Of a stretch of DNA of 64,000 bases, positions 26,930-35,820 are shown one piece after another; the first letter of the stretch is position 1; each line of letters opens with the position of its first letter. Below the pieces are notes generated by a model. It searched no databases. It had not been told where the DNA came from and was given only the letters and a program-made list of their open reading frames with translations. The stretch is from Ahrensia sp. (GTDB taxonomy: Bacteria > Pseudomonadota > Alphaproteobacteria > Rhizobiales > Rhizobiaceae). The position numbers and the translations under genes were made by a program. The stretch is taken from contig PAKZ01000025.1 of assembly GCA_002706335.1 (NCBI GenBank), forward strand, positions 186,001 through 250,000. Reading direction: 5' to 3'.

Positions 26930-27844
26930 CTAAGGCCACTTCACCGCGGGGGGCATGGACGACAGAATGGAGTCGACATTGCCGCCGGTCTTCAGGCCGA
27001 AAATCGTGCCGCGGTCATAGAGCAGATTGAACTCGACATAGCGGCCGCGCCGCACGAGCTGTTCCTCGCGGTCGTCGTCGTTCCACGGATCGTTGAAATT
27101 CTTGCGCACCAGATACGGATAGACGATCGCGAAGGGGCGGCCGACATCCTGGGGGAAGGCAAGATCCGCCTGCCAGCCGCCATCCGCATCCTCGGAATGC
27201 TGCCAGTCGTAGAATATGCCGCCGATGCCCCGGTGCTCCTGTCGGTGTGGCAGGTAGAAATAGTCGTCGCACCACTGTTTCATCTTCGCATAGTCGGAAA
27301 CCGGGTGTTTCGAGCAGGTCAGCTGGAAGGATTTGTGGAAGGCGATCGTATCCGGGTCCTCCTGCGTGCGGCGACGATCGAGCACCGGCGTCAGGTCGGC
27401 GCCCCCGCCGAACCACCAGCTGGTGGTGACGACCATGCGGGTGTTCATGTGGACGGCCGGCACGTTCGGGTTCTGCGGGTGGGCGATCAGCGAAATGCCG
27501 GAGGCCCAGAAGGTCGGATCCTCCTCGGCGCCGGGGATCTGCTTGCGGAATTCCGGCGAGAATTCGCCATGCACTGTCGAGGTGTGGACGCCGACCTTTT
27601 CGAACACGCGGCCATAGAGCATCGACATTGTGCCGCCGCCGCCCGCGCCGTCGTCGCGCAGCCAGGGCTGGCGGTGAAAGCGGCCTGGCGCATATTCGGA
27701 AAACGGGCCGGTGAGGTCGTCCTCGATTTTCTCGAAGGCCGCGCAGATATGGTCGCGCAGCTCCTCGAACCATGCGCGTGCTGCCGCCTTCTTGTCCTCG
27801 ATGTCCGCCGGCAGGCCGACAGGCAGGTTTGGGCGTTGCTGCAT
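26930..27844 (-). CDS. hemF: Aerobic coproporphyrinogen-III oxidase
   Basis: 304 residues, usual length. It converts coproporphyrinogen III to protoporphyrinogen IX with oxygen in haem synthesis. Family hallmarks are [40 protein letters not shown] with [22 protein letters not shown] (active-site Asp and Arg region), [19 protein letters not shown] and [20 protein letters not shown]. It is likely first in a hemF-MOSC-DUF1059 transcript and diverges from a small conserved gene at 27992. Confidence 0.97.
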   Translation of the reverse strand: MQQRPNLPVGLPADIEDKKAAARAWFEELRDHICAAFEKIEDDLTGPFSEYAPGRFHRQPWLRDDGAGGGGTMSMLYGRVFEKVGVHTSTVHGEFSPEFRKQIPGAEEDPTFWASGISLIAHPQNPNVPAVHMNTRMVVTTSWWFGGGADLTPVLDRRRTQEDPDTIAFHKSFQLTCSKHPVSDYAKMKQWCDDYFYLPHRQEHRGIGGIFYDWQHSEDADGGWQADLAFPQDVGRPFAIVYPYLVRKNFNDPWNDDDREEQLVRRGRYVEFNLLYDRGTIFGLKTGGNVDSILSSMPPAVKWP

Positions 27845-27890
27845 GGCAGGGACTCAGCTCCTCCGGGACAGGTTTTGTCTGGGGTTAACG

Positions 27891-27900
27891 ATTCGCGAAT
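27891..27900. promoter_or_regulatory. Palindrome in the hemF divergent promoter region
   Basis: ATTCGCGAAT is a perfect 10-bp palindrome between the divergent hemF and 27992 genes. It may be a regulator site; no FNR-type TTGAT-N4-ATCAA box is visible nearby. Confidence 0.25.
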
Positions 27901-27991
27901 GCGATTTCTAGCCCGTGGCCGAGTCATACACGGTGGAATTGACAGCCGTGCGCCACCATCTAAACTCGGTTGCATTACGGGGGTCAGAATC

Positions 27992-28243
27992 ATGCTTCCA
28001 CCCAAGCCTCCCCGGTCGGCTGTCAGCCGGCAGCTCGACAAGAGCCGCGAGATCTCCTCGGTCCGCAAGGACAGCTTTGTGCGTGAGACCTTCAGGCTGC
28101 AGCGGCCCGCCGCGCGACGCAAGGCGCGCGAATGGTTCGACCAGTTTCCCAAAGCAGCCTACTGGACGCAGGTGGAAAGCTGGCGGGTGCTCGACGGCGA
28201 CGTGATCGAGTTCACCATGAGGCGGCTGCCCACCGCCGACTGA
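27992..28243 (+). CDS. Small conserved hypothetical protein
   Basis: 83 residues from ATG at 27992. The sequence is basic and helical at the start (PPRSAVSRQLDKSREISSVR), with [20 protein letters not shown] in the middle and a C-terminal WTQVESWRVLDGDVIEFTMR that could form a small beta hairpin. It lies divergent to hemF and 13 bases before the GNAT gene, so the two are probably co-transcribed. The role is unknown; it has no signal peptide and would be cytosolic. Confidence 0.75.
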   Translation: MLPPKPPRSAVSRQLDKSREISSVRKDSFVRETFRLQRPAARRKAREWFDQFPKAAYWTQVESWRVLDGDVIEFTMRRLPTAD

Positions 28244-28256
28244 ATACGGAACAACC

Positions 28257-28700
28257 ATGCACTCCACTTCGCCCCTGTGCCGGCGCGTGACGACGCGCGA
28301 CGAGATGACCGCCTGCCTCGCAATCCGCGAGACGGTTTTTCAACAGGAGCAATCGGTCGATCCGGCGATCGAGGCCGACGGGCGCGACGGCGAGGCGGTC
28401 CATTACATCGCGGAAATCGACGGCCGGGCGATCGCCACGGCGCGAGCGCGGCTGCTCGACGACAAGATCAAGATCGAGCGGGTGGCGGTGACCAAGGGAG
28501 CGCGAGGCACCGGAACGGGCGCGGCGCTGATGCGCTTCATGATGGACGATCTAACCGGCGAGGCGCGGGGACGGCCCTTCTTCCTGTCGAGCCAGGCGCA
28601 GGCGATCCCGTTCTACGAGCGGCTGGGATTTGCGGTGTGTTCGGAGGAGTATTTCGATGCGGGCATCGCGCATCGAGACATGCAGGCGGAGGTGAGGTGA
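28257..28700 (+). CDS. GNAT family N-acetyltransferase (ElaA/YjcF-like)
   Basis: 147 residues. Motifs: CLAIRETVFQQEQSVDPAIE (the R-x-x-V-F-x-x-E-Q of the ElaA/YjcF group), the acetyl-CoA loop RVAVTKGARGTGTGAALMRF (G-x-G-x-G/A) and the C-terminal SSQAQAIPFYERLGFAVCSEEYF. Its acceptor is unknown. After this gene the base composition drops into the AT-rich cassette. Confidence 0.88.
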   Translation: MHSTSPLCRRVTTRDEMTACLAIRETVFQQEQSVDPAIEADGRDGEAVHYIAEIDGRAIATARARLLDDKIKIERVAVTKGARGTGTGAALMRFMMDDLTGEARGRPFFLSSQAQAIPFYERLGFAVCSEEYFDAGIAHRDMQAEVR

Positions 28701-28835
28701 AGGCAGGAAAAAGTAACCTTTTGGCGTCTGGAGCTAAACTTTAATAGCTTCTTGATACGGCTCATGGATTTTTGGGCTTCTCTGTTTTTTGTAGATGTAG
28801 TATAATTGAAACCTATATTAGTCTTGGGGTGCGAG

Positions 28836-29339
28836 ATGCTGATAAGGTATATTTTACCGATTGCGGCCGGCGCTGTGATGATCACGTTGCCTTTGTTCCT
28901 ATCGACTTCGGAATGGTTTTTTTCTTCGCCAGAAGCCATTCGGTCGGCGTCAGAATCTTCCGAAGGTGTTTCGCAAGAGGCTATCAATGTCACCGATCAA
29001 GCGATCTCTATGTTGCTGACATTATGCCTTAGTCTTTTTGTGGGTGCGGGTGCAGGTGTAAAATACTGGACTGACTCTCGGAGGCATCCGTCCCTGTTCG
29101 CGATCGCTCTTTCGTTTGTCTTAGTACTTGCGCTCGTCTTTTCCATCCTCAGCGGTTATCGCGCTCGTATTGCTGTTCTGGAGCTTGTGTCGGTAGACGC
29201 CTTTAACCCGATCGACGTGGCCGACGAGATCGCAGCTCAGGCATCGACGCTTTATCTGGCATTCTCAATTTTTGTAGTCCTCGCGGCGCATATGTTCGCG
29301 ATCCCTAGCGAAGTGAGGAATCGCAACGAAGGAGGGTAA
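28836..29339 (+). CDS. Unrecognised four-helix membrane protein
   Basis: 167 residues from ATG at 28836 (GGGG at 28826-28829 upstream); a TTG at 28806 is also in frame. I do not recognise a family. Four hydrophobic helices are visible: LIRYILPIAAGAVMITLPLF, AISMLLTLCLSLFVGAGAGV, LFAIALSFVLVLALVFSILS and ASTLYLAFSIFVVLAAHMFA. A polar periplasmic or cytoplasmic loop with EAIRSASESSEGVSQEAINV follows helix 1. A TATAAT hexamer at 28801-28806 may be its -10. Codon use and base composition are clearly more AT-rich than in the flanking genes. The next gene starts three bases after the stop, so both form one unit. Confidence 0.7.
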   Translation: MLIRYILPIAAGAVMITLPLFLSTSEWFFSSPEAIRSASESSEGVSQEAINVTDQAISMLLTLCLSLFVGAGAGVKYWTDSRRHPSLFAIALSFVLVLALVFSILSGYRARIAVLELVSVDAFNPIDVADEIAAQASTLYLAFSIFVVLAAHMFAIPSEVRNRNEGG

Positions 29340-29341
29340 AG

Positions 29342-30043
29342 ATGGCACGACGCAAAGGTTGGAACGGCGCGGGCGTACTGCTGTCGCTTGCAATAGGATC
29401 GGCGTTTTTGCTCGCGTCCGATAGTGCTCACGCTCAGCAATTTTGCACCCAAGCATTTCTGGAAGAGAAAGATAAAGATCTTCCAGATATCATTGTAGCA
29501 GATACGGAGGACGATTTCGTTCAATCGATAGAGATAGCTTACGGTTGCCAGTTTGCGCCTTATGTAAGCGGCCAAGATGATACTATCCTCTTTCGAGAGC
29601 CCGGCGACGAACTGACTGTCAGAGCGGTACGACCTGGAAACGTTTTTGGCGGGGAGAATTCCGTTGCCACTATTCTCGCGCTTGAACTAGGTACATTCGA
29701 TGCAAGAGAAATGACGGTCGCCAATATGGACACGCCGGCGGAGATCGGTCCTTTAAAGACGTGGCTCAATTGGTTTCTCCCTCCCAAACGGCTCCTAATC
29801 GAACTTATTTCGGAGCCGTCTGGTGGGAGAGTAAACGTCGGATCTGTTTCTTTCGGAGAAACCCAACTGCTGGCCGCAATACGCCGGTCGGCACTTCGCC
29901 AGATCGAGATACGGATGGATGGCTTCCTCCCCTGCCGATTTGAAGATGGAAAATTCGAAGAAAACGCGGTCCCGCGATCTAAATTCACCTGTAAGTTAAC
30001 ATCCGAGTCTGAAGGACCGGGGGCGGAGAATTCAGCACAGTGA
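29342..30043 (+). CDS. Secreted PEGA-like protein of unknown function
   Basis: 233 residues, with a strong ribosome site GGAGGG at 29331-29336. A Sec signal peptide is clear (GVLLSLAIGSAFLLASDSAH, cleavage at AHA-QQ). The N-terminal mature part has no match that I know; it contains Cys pairs (QQFCTQAF, YGCQFA). The C-terminal 60 residues (LIELISEPSGGRVNVGSVSF, GETQLLAAIRRSALRQIEIR, MDGFLPC) read like a PEGA repeat, a small beta domain for surface or peptidoglycan-side interactions. Paired with the four-helix protein and less GC-rich than the core genome, so probably horizontally acquired. Confidence 0.72.
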   Translation: MARRKGWNGAGVLLSLAIGSAFLLASDSAHAQQFCTQAFLEEKDKDLPDIIVADTEDDFVQSIEIAYGCQFAPYVSGQDDTILFREPGDELTVRAVRPGNVFGGENSVATILALELGTFDAREMTVANMDTPAEIGPLKTWLNWFLPPKRLLIELISEPSGGRVNVGSVSFGETQLLAAIRRSALRQIEIRMDGFLPCRFEDGKFEENAVPRSKFTCKLTSESEGPGAENSAQ

Positions 30044-30205
30044 GTATAGGTCACAGTGCTTAAAAGGAGTCTTCAGAGATTTATCAGATGCTCCATCTCC
30101 CGCAGTAATGGTAAAGTTCTACCCGCGCAAAACGCTAAAATATGTGTAACATTACATAGGCAATCGTGTTTCTAGTCCATATTTCCTGAACCTTCGAGTC
30201 GCGCA

Positions 30206-30649
30206 TCAGAAGTTTCCATCATAACCCGATAGCGCGCCAATCACGCGGGTCATCATCCGGATGAACACTCGGCGTTCATCCTCCGAAAGACCGCCCAAAG
30301 CGATCGCGTTGACCGCGTTCGCGGCGGCCGTCGCGTCGTCTTGCAGGGCGCGGGCCTTTTCGGTGAGGCGGATCAGCTGGGCGCGGCGGTCTTTCGGGTT
30401 TTCCTGGCGGATGATGAGGCCATCCCGCTCCATGCGTTTCAGCGTGTTGGCCATGGTCGCCTGTTCGATGTCGAGGCGGCGGACCAGATCTTTTTGCGTC
30501 CGGCCATCCTCTTCCCACAGTTCCAGAAGTGTCATGAACTGGGCGGGGGCGAGGCCGAGCGGGCGGATGCGTTCGTGCAGCGCGTTGGCGAAGAGGCGCG
30601 CCATGTGGTTGGCCAGATAGCCGGCCGATTCGGCTTTTTTGAAATCCAT
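30206..30649 (-). CDS. MarR family transcriptional regulator
   Basis: 147 residues from ATG at 30647-30649; the frame extends 15 bases further but no ribosome site supports that start. The winged helix domain is MTLLELWEEDGRTQKDLVRR, LDIEQATMANTLKRMERDGL and the wing IIRQENPKDRRAQLIRLTEK (the conserved D-R-R of MarR). It diverges from a small membrane protein gene, and two operator-like palindromes lie between the two starts. It probably represses both itself and its neighbour and responds to a small lipophilic effector. Confidence 0.92.
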   Translation of the reverse strand: MDFKKAESAGYLANHMARLFANALHERIRPLGLAPAQFMTLLELWEEDGRTQKDLVRRLDIEQATMANTLKRMERDGLIIRQENPKDRRAQLIRLTEKARALQDDATAAANAVNAIALGGLSEDERRVFIRMMTRVIGALSGYDGNF

Positions 30650-30663
30650 ACGACGAAATAGCA

Positions 30664-30683
30664 TTGCATAGCGAGCTATACAA
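30664..30683. promoter_or_regulatory. MarR operator, site 1
   Basis: TTGCATAGC-GA-GCTATACAA is a 20-bp near-perfect inverted repeat (one mismatch in nine), 15 bases upstream of the marR start codon. Confidence 0.6.
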
Positions 30684-30689
30684 ACCTAT

Positions 30690-30709
30690 TTATATAGCAT
30701 GCTATGCAA
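30690..30709. promoter_or_regulatory. MarR operator, site 2
   Basis: TTATATAGC-AT-GCTATGCAA repeats the site-1 pattern with two mismatches; its core ATAGCATGCTAT (30694-30705) is a perfect palindrome. It is centred 26 bp from site 1 and ends three bases before the AGGAGG of the membrane protein gene. Confidence 0.6.
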
Positions 30710-30722
30710 ATAGGAGGCTGAC

Positions 30723-31166
30723 ATGAAACTGCTTATCCATGCCATTTCGGGCGCGCTGGCGCTTGCGACCATCGCGACATTCTGGATTTCGACCGTGCTG
30801 AGCGAATCGTTCGGCGGGCCGGACGAGATCGCCGCCGTGAAGACGGGTATTCTATATGGGCTGGCCTTGCTCGTTCCGGCCATGGTGGCGGCCGGCGGCA
30901 GCGGCTTCTCGCTTGGCGGGACATGGAGGAGCCCGGTCGTGAACGCCAAGAAGAGGCGGATGAAAATCATCGCGGCGACTGGTATTCTTGTGCTCCTGCC
31001 CAGCGCGGCATTCCTCGCCATGAAGGCGGGGCAGCGCGATTTCGGCACGTCCTTCATGGTCGTGCAGGGGATCGAACTGGTCGCCGGTGCGTCGAATATC
31101 GTGCTGCTGGGGCTGAACATGCGCGAAGGGCTGGCGATGCGTCGGCGCAAGCGGAACCCGGCTTGA
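30723..31166 (+). CDS. Small four-helix membrane protein under MarR control
   Basis: 147 residues, AGGAGG at 30712-30717. Four hydrophobic helices are visible (LLIHAISGALALATIATFWI; GILYGLALLVPAMVAAGGSG; IIAATGILVLLPSAAFLAMK; VVQGIELVAGASNIVLLGLN), with a basic tail. No family name is assigned by eye; similar integral membrane proteins are common next to MarR genes. Its position over the twin operators makes it the likely target of the divergent repressor. Confidence 0.75.
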   Translation: MKLLIHAISGALALATIATFWISTVLSESFGGPDEIAAVKTGILYGLALLVPAMVAAGGSGFSLGGTWRSPVVNAKKRRMKIIAATGILVLLPSAAFLAMKAGQRDFGTSFMVVQGIELVAGASNIVLLGLNMREGLAMRRRKRNPA

Positions 31167-31171
31167 ACGGG

Positions 31172-31645
31172 TCAAGGCCGCCAGACAAGCTGACGGATGG
31201 CTTCGCCGGCGACCATGGCGACGGAGAGGGCGAGGTTGATCGAGCGCGCGCCGGCCGCCATCGGGATGGTCAGGCGCGTCTCGGCGACCTCGTGGACCTC
31301 GTCGGGGACGCCCGCCGATTCGCGGCCGAAAAGCAGTATATCGGCGGGCTCGAAGCCATGCGCCGTATAGGGCGTGTCGGCCTTGGTGGTCAGCAGAACA
31401 AGACGTTTTGCCTCGGCTTTGCGCCAGGTATCGAACTCGCGCCAGCTGACATGGCGGCGCAGCGCAGCCATCTCCAGATAATCCATGCCGGCGCGTTTCA
31501 GGGCGCGGTCGGAGAGGTCGAAGCCGGCCGGCTCGATGACATGGATGACCGCGCCGAGACAGGCGGCAAGGCGCAGGATCGTGCCAGTATTTCCCGGTAT
31601 ATCCGGCTGATAGAGCGCGATTTCGATGGCTTTTATTTCCGTCAC
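31172..31645 (-). CDS. trmL: tRNA (cytidine(34)-2'-O)-methyltransferase
   Basis: 157 residues, the normal size. It methylates the wobble ribose of some leucine tRNAs with S-adenosylmethionine. The SPOUT trefoil-knot signatures are ALYQPDIPGNTGTILRLAAC near the start, LLFGRESAGVPDEV in the middle, and IPMAAGARSINLALSVAMVA at the C-terminus. It is convergent with the four-helix membrane protein gene (five-base gap). An alternative name is YibK. Confidence 0.95.
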   Translation of the reverse strand: MTEIKAIEIALYQPDIPGNTGTILRLAACLGAVIHVIEPAGFDLSDRALKRAGMDYLEMAALRRHVSWREFDTWRKAEAKRLVLLTTKADTPYTAHGFEPADILLFGRESAGVPDEVHEVAETRLTIPMAAGARSINLALSVAMVAGEAIRQLVWRP

Positions 31646-32065
31646 GGCAGCGTCAGTTCATGGCAGGAGCGTTCAACTGTGGCCGATTGGCACTAGTCCC
31701 GGCGGACCGGTCGGTATATGAAGCATCTGTCAACCGCAATCCAAGGAGGCGACAATGGAAGTCATTTGCATTCCGATGCGCGTCGCGCTCCCGACAGGCG
31801 TTCTGCTGCTCCCACGAGCGGATTCCCCAGTTCTCGCCTGACAAACCAGCGGTTCGAATAAACCCATTCTTTTCCTCGTGACCGCCGGTTTTGGTTCCAC
31901 CAAGACGGATTTCGGTCATGTCACTTTCGCCTGAGTTCATTGTTGTCGCATCCGCATTTCCGGCAGTGCCGGACCCGGATCCGTCCATTCGCTTCGCGCC
32001 GCAGCGCTTTTCGTCATCTCGCCGATCCCCGATCGGACACCATATTGACCGCCAAGAGGTTCGCC
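31646..32065. other. 420-base gap between trmL and the ABC exporter
   Basis: The stretch holds a 28-codon ORF with a strong ribosome site (listed separately) and the promoters of trmL and the exporter pair. Longer open frames exist on both strands but lack recognisable domains. I see no tRNA or terminator. Confidence 0.5.
31755..31841 (+). CDS. Candidate 28-residue leader or small protein
   Basis: ATG at 31755 is preceded five bases away by AAGGAGG (31743-31749), the best ribosome site in this gap. The peptide is MEVICIPMRVALPTGVLLLP followed by RADSPVLA, hydrophobic in the middle. It precedes the ABC exporter genes by 224 bases. It may be a regulatory uORF, a real small protein, or chance; there is no family evidence. 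Confidence 0.35.
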   Translation: MEVICIPMRVALPTGVLLLPRADSPVLA

Positions 32066-33913
32066 ATGCTTTCGTGGTTTGAAAAACGTATCGATCCCTT
32101 TCCCGCTGAGGCGCCCGAGCAGCCTCCGACGACCCTGTTCGCCTTCTGTTGGCACTATACCAAGGGCATATGGCCCTGGCTGGCCATCACGTCGGTGCTG
32201 ATCGCCGCGATCTCGGCGCTGCAGGTCGCGCTGTTCGGCTTTCTCGGCAATATCATCGACTGGCTGGCCGGCGCCGACCGCGCGACCTTCCTTGCCGACG
32301 AGGGCTGGACGCTCGCCGGGATGGGCTTCGTCATCCTGGTGCTGCTGCCGGGGCTTGGGCTGATCCACACGATGGTGATGCACCAGACGATCTTCGGCAA
32401 TTATCCGATGCTGATCCGCTGGAAGGCGCATCGCTACCTGCTCGGCCAGAGCTTCGGTTTCTACCAGGACGAATTCGCGGGCCGGGTGGCGACCAAGATG
32501 ATGCAGACGGCGCTCGGCGTGCGCGAGACCGTGGTGAAAATCCTCGACGTTCTCATCTATGTCGTCGTCTATTTCGTCGGCACGCTCGTGCTCGTCGCCG
32601 CGCTGGATGTCCGGCTGATGCTGCCCTTCCTGGTCTGGCTGGTCTTTTATGCCGGCATGCTGCGCTATTTCCTGCCGAGGATGCGGCGCATCTCTGAAGA
32701 GCAGTCCAATGCGCGCTCGACCATGACGGGCCGCGTGGTCGACAGCTACACCAACATCATGACGGTGAAGCTGTTTGCCCATTCGGGCCGCGAGGAAGCC
32801 TATGCGCGCGAGGCGATGGACGATTTCCTCAAAACCGTTCATCCGCAGATGCGGCTGACGACGAAGCTGAATTTCGGCCTCGACACGTCGAATTCCGTGC
32901 TCCTCTTCGTCGTCGGCGCAATCGGCATCTGGTCGTGGACCGCCGGTTCGGCCAGTATCGGCGCGATCGCGGTTGCGGTGGGGCTAGTTCTGCGGCTGGA
33001 GGGCATGGCGCACTGGGTGCTTTGGGAACTGGCCGGGCTGTTCGAGCATATCGGCATGGCGATCGACGGCATGGGCACCATCGCGCGGCCGCGCGCGGTG
33101 CGCGATGCGCCGAATGCCGGGACGCTCACCGTTCCCGACGGCAAGATCCAGTTCGAGAACATCCGCTTCCATTACGGCAAGGAGGGCGGCGTGATCGAGG
33201 ATCTGAGCCTGACGGTGGCGCCGGGCGAAAAGGTCGGCCTCGTCGGACGCTCCGGCGCGGGCAAGTCCACGCTGATGAACGTGCTGCTGCGGCTTTATGA
33301 TCTCGAAGGCGGTCGCATCCTGGTCGACGGGCAGGACATCGCCTCCGTCACGCAGGATTCACTGCGTTCGCAGATCGGCGTCGTCACGCAGGATACGTCG
33401 CTGCTGCACCGGTCCGTGCGCGACAACATCGCTTACGGCAAGCCGGATGCGAGCGAGGCGGACATCATCGCGGCGGCCAAGCGCGCCAATGCGCATGACT
33501 ATATCCTCGGTCTCGTCGACCCGCAGGGGCGCACCGGCTACGACGCGCATGTCGGCGAACGCGGCGTGAAACTGTCGGGCGGCCAGCGCCAGCGCATCGC
33601 GATCGCGCGCGTGTTCCTGAAAAACGCGCCGATCCTGGTGCTGGACGAGGCGACCTCGGCGCTCGATTCGGAAGTCGAGGCGGCGATCCAGGAGAACCTC
33701 AATGCGCTGATGGAGGGCAAGACCGTGATCGCCATCGCGCACCGGCTGTCGACGATCTCGTCGCTCGACCGGCTGGTCGTGCTCGACAAGGGGGCGATCG
33801 TCGAGGAAGGTACCCATGCCCAACTCGCCGAGTCGGACGGGCTCTACGCCCAGCTCTGGGCGCGCCAGTCCGGCGGGTTCATCGATGCCGGGGAGGCGGT
33901 CGCAGCGGAATGA
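32066..33913 (+). CDS. ABC exporter half-transporter (permease + ATPase), subunit 1
   Basis: 615 residues from ATG at 32066 (AAGAGG six bases upstream); the open frame reaches back to 31940 but without a ribosome site. About six membrane helices fill residues 20-320, followed by the nucleotide-binding domain: Walker A GRSGAGKST near residue 394, ABC signature LSGGQRQRIAIARV near 503 and Walker B ILVLDEATSALDSE with the catalytic Glu intact. It overlaps the next half-transporter by four bases (ATGA, 33910-33913), so the two probably form a heterodimer that exports lipids or drugs. The substrate is not evident. Confidence 0.93.
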   Translation: MLSWFEKRIDPFPAEAPEQPPTTLFAFCWHYTKGIWPWLAITSVLIAAISALQVALFGFLGNIIDWLAGADRATFLADEGWTLAGMGFVILVLLPGLGLIHTMVMHQTIFGNYPMLIRWKAHRYLLGQSFGFYQDEFAGRVATKMMQTALGVRETVVKILDVLIYVVVYFVGTLVLVAALDVRLMLPFLVWLVFYAGMLRYFLPRMRRISEEQSNARSTMTGRVVDSYTNIMTVKLFAHSGREEAYAREAMDDFLKTVHPQMRLTTKLNFGLDTSNSVLLFVVGAIGIWSWTAGSASIGAIAVAVGLVLRLEGMAHWVLWELAGLFEHIGMAIDGMGTIARPRAVRDAPNAGTLTVPDGKIQFENIRFHYGKEGGVIEDLSLTVAPGEKVGLVGRSGAGKSTLMNVLLRLYDLEGGRILVDGQDIASVTQDSLRSQIGVVTQDTSLLHRSVRDNIAYGKPDASEADIIAAAKRANAHDYILGLVDPQGRTGYDAHVGERGVKLSGGQRQRIAIARVFLKNAPILVLDEATSALDSEVEAAIQENLNALMEGKTVIAIAHRLSTISSLDRLVVLDKGAIVEEGTHAQLAESDGLYAQLWARQSGGFIDAGEAVAAE

Positions 33914-35820
33914 GCACTCGCTTCAGGCCCGGACAGGAGCCGGAAACGCGCTATCGGAACATGGACCACCCGGTTTGGAACCGGGTGGAACGTTTCATCG
34001 AGCCGTTTGCCGACACCGACCGAGCGGTCCTGCCGAAGACGGCCTGGGGTTTTATCCTCTATTTCGCGAAACAGGCGCGCTGGCCTTTCATCCTCCTGCT
34101 GATTGTCGGCGGGATGGTCGGGACCATCGACGCGGTGCTCTACTGGTCCGTCGGCTGGCTGATCGACATTCTGGAGAGTTCGACGCCGGCGACGCTGCTC
34201 GCCGACCACTGGCATCAGCTTGTTGTGCTTGTGGTGCTGCTGCTCGTCATCCGCGCAATCGTCATGGTCGGCGCGGCGGTCATCGAGCAGCAGGTGATCG
34301 TGCCGCGCTTCTACACGATGATCCGCTGGCAATCGTTCCGACGCGTGATCGAGCAGCCCTACACGTTTTACCAGAACGATTTTGCCGGGCGGATCGCCAC
34401 CAAGATCATGCAGGCGGGCGAATCGACGGGCGATTTCATCGTCACGTCGCTGCAGGCGCTGTGGTCGTTCCTGACCTTCGTCGTGCTGACGACAACGATA
34501 CTGTCGACGCTCGACTGGCGCATGGGCGCGGTTGTCGCCGTCTGGGGCGCGGGCTATGCGCTGATCATCCGCTTCCTGCTGCCGCGGCTGCGGCGCGCGG
34601 GCAAGGAAAACGCCAATGAACGCGCCGTGCTGAACGGGCGGCTGGTCGACATCTTCACCAACATCCTGTCGGTGAAACTCTTCGACAGCGGCCAGCGCGA
34701 GCATGGCGGCATCCGGCAGGCGCTGACCAATTATATGAGCGCCGTCACCCATCTGACGCGGATGATCACGACGGTGCGCGCCTCGGTGGCGATGCTGAAC
34801 GGCATCATGATGACGGCGATCGGCGCGCTGGCCGTCATGGCGTGGATGAACGGGTCCGCCTCGACCGGCGCGATCGCCGCGACGATGGGGCTCGTCTTCC
34901 GGCTCAACCAGATGTCGGGCTGGATGATGTTCAATATCAACGGGCTGATCCGCGCCTATTCGACGGTGCAGGACGCGACCGAGACGCTTTCCGTGGAGCC
35001 GGCGATTCGCGACCGCGAGGATGCGACGGCGTTGCCGCGCGTCTCCGGCCATATCCGCTTCGACAATGTCGTTTTTCGCTACGGCAAGAAGAATGGCGAG
35101 TTGTTCGACGGGCTCGATATCGAGATCAAGCCGGGCGAGCGGGTCGGGCTGGTCGGGCCCTCGGGCGCCGGCAAGTCGACCTTCGTCAATCTGATGCTCA
35201 GGCTGTTCGACGTGGAGGGCGGGCGCATCCTGCTCGACGGCCACGACATTCGCGACGTGACGCAGGCCTCGCTGCGCGACCAGTTCGGCGTGGTCAGCCA
35301 GGAGCCGTCGCTGATGCACCGGTCGCTGCGCGACAACATCGCATACGGACGGCCGGACGCGACAATGGAGCAGGTGATCGAGGCGGCGAAGAAGGCGCAT
35401 GCGCATGACTTCATCACCGGGGTGGAGGATCCGCGCGGACGGCACGGCTACGAGGCGCATGTCGGCGAGCGCGGCATCAAATTGTCCGGCGGCCAGCGCC
35501 AGCGCGTGGCGATCGCCCGCGTCATGCTGAAGGACGCGCCGGTGCTGATTCTCGACGAGGCGACCTCGGCGCTCGATTCGGACATCGAGGCGGCAATCCA
35601 GGAAAATCTGCAGGGGCTGATGGCCGGAAAGACGGTCATCGCCATCGCGCACCGGCTGTCGACCATCGCCGCCATGGACCGGCTGATCGTCATGGATCGC
35701 GGCAAAGTCGTCGAGACGGGAACCCACGGAGAACTGGTGAAGAAACCGAACGGCCTCTATGCCCGGTTGTGGACGAGACAGTCCGGCGGATTCCTCGCGC
35801 TCGGCGAGGCGGCTGAATAG
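33910..35820 (+). CDS. ABC exporter half-transporter (permease + ATPase), subunit 2
   Basis: 636 residues; a later ATG at 33961 is an alternative start. Layout is as for subunit 1: helices within residues 50-350, Walker A GPSGAGKST near 416, signature LSGGQRQRVAIARV and Walker B VLILDEATSALDSD with its Glu. Both subunits therefore keep full ATPase sites, unlike many heterodimeric exporters in which one site is degenerate. The two proteins are similar along their whole length and arose by gene duplication. Confidence 0.93.
   Translation: MSTRFRPGQEPETRYRNMDHPVWNRVERFIEPFADTDRAVLPKTAWGFILYFAKQARWPFILLLIVGGMVGTIDAVLYWSVGWLIDILESSTPATLLADHWHQLVVLVVLLLVIRAIVMVGAAVIEQQVIVPRFYTMIRWQSFRRVIEQPYTFYQNDFAGRIATKIMQAGESTGDFIVTSLQALWSFLTFVVLTTTILSTLDWRMGAVVAVWGAGYALIIRFLLPRLRRAGKENANERAVLNGRLVDIFTNILSVKLFDSGQREHGGIRQALTNYMSAVTHLTRMITTVRASVAMLNGIMMTAIGALAVMAWMNGSASTGAIAATMGLVFRLNQMSGWMMFNINGLIRAYSTVQDATETLSVEPAIRDREDATALPRVSGHIRFDNVVFRYGKKNGELFDGLDIEIKPGERVGLVGPSGAGKSTFVNLMLRLFDVEGGRILLDGHDIRDVTQASLRDQFGVVSQEPSLMHRSLRDNIAYGRPDATMEQVIEAAKKAHAHDFITGVEDPRGRHGYEAHVGERGIKLSGGQRQRVAIARVMLKDAPVLILDEATSALDSDIEAAIQENLQGLMAGKTVIAIAHRLSTIAAMDRLIVMDRGKVVETGTHGELVKKPNGLYARLWTRQSGGFLALGEAAE

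Noticed and set aside
31842-31880. GGTTCGAATAAACC resembling a tRNA T-arm
   Set aside because: No acceptor, D or anticodon stem can be built around it.
31653-31988. 111-codon minus-strand frame upstream of trmL
   Set aside because: Polar, no domain, no ribosome site. It covers the short plus-strand ORF at 31755.
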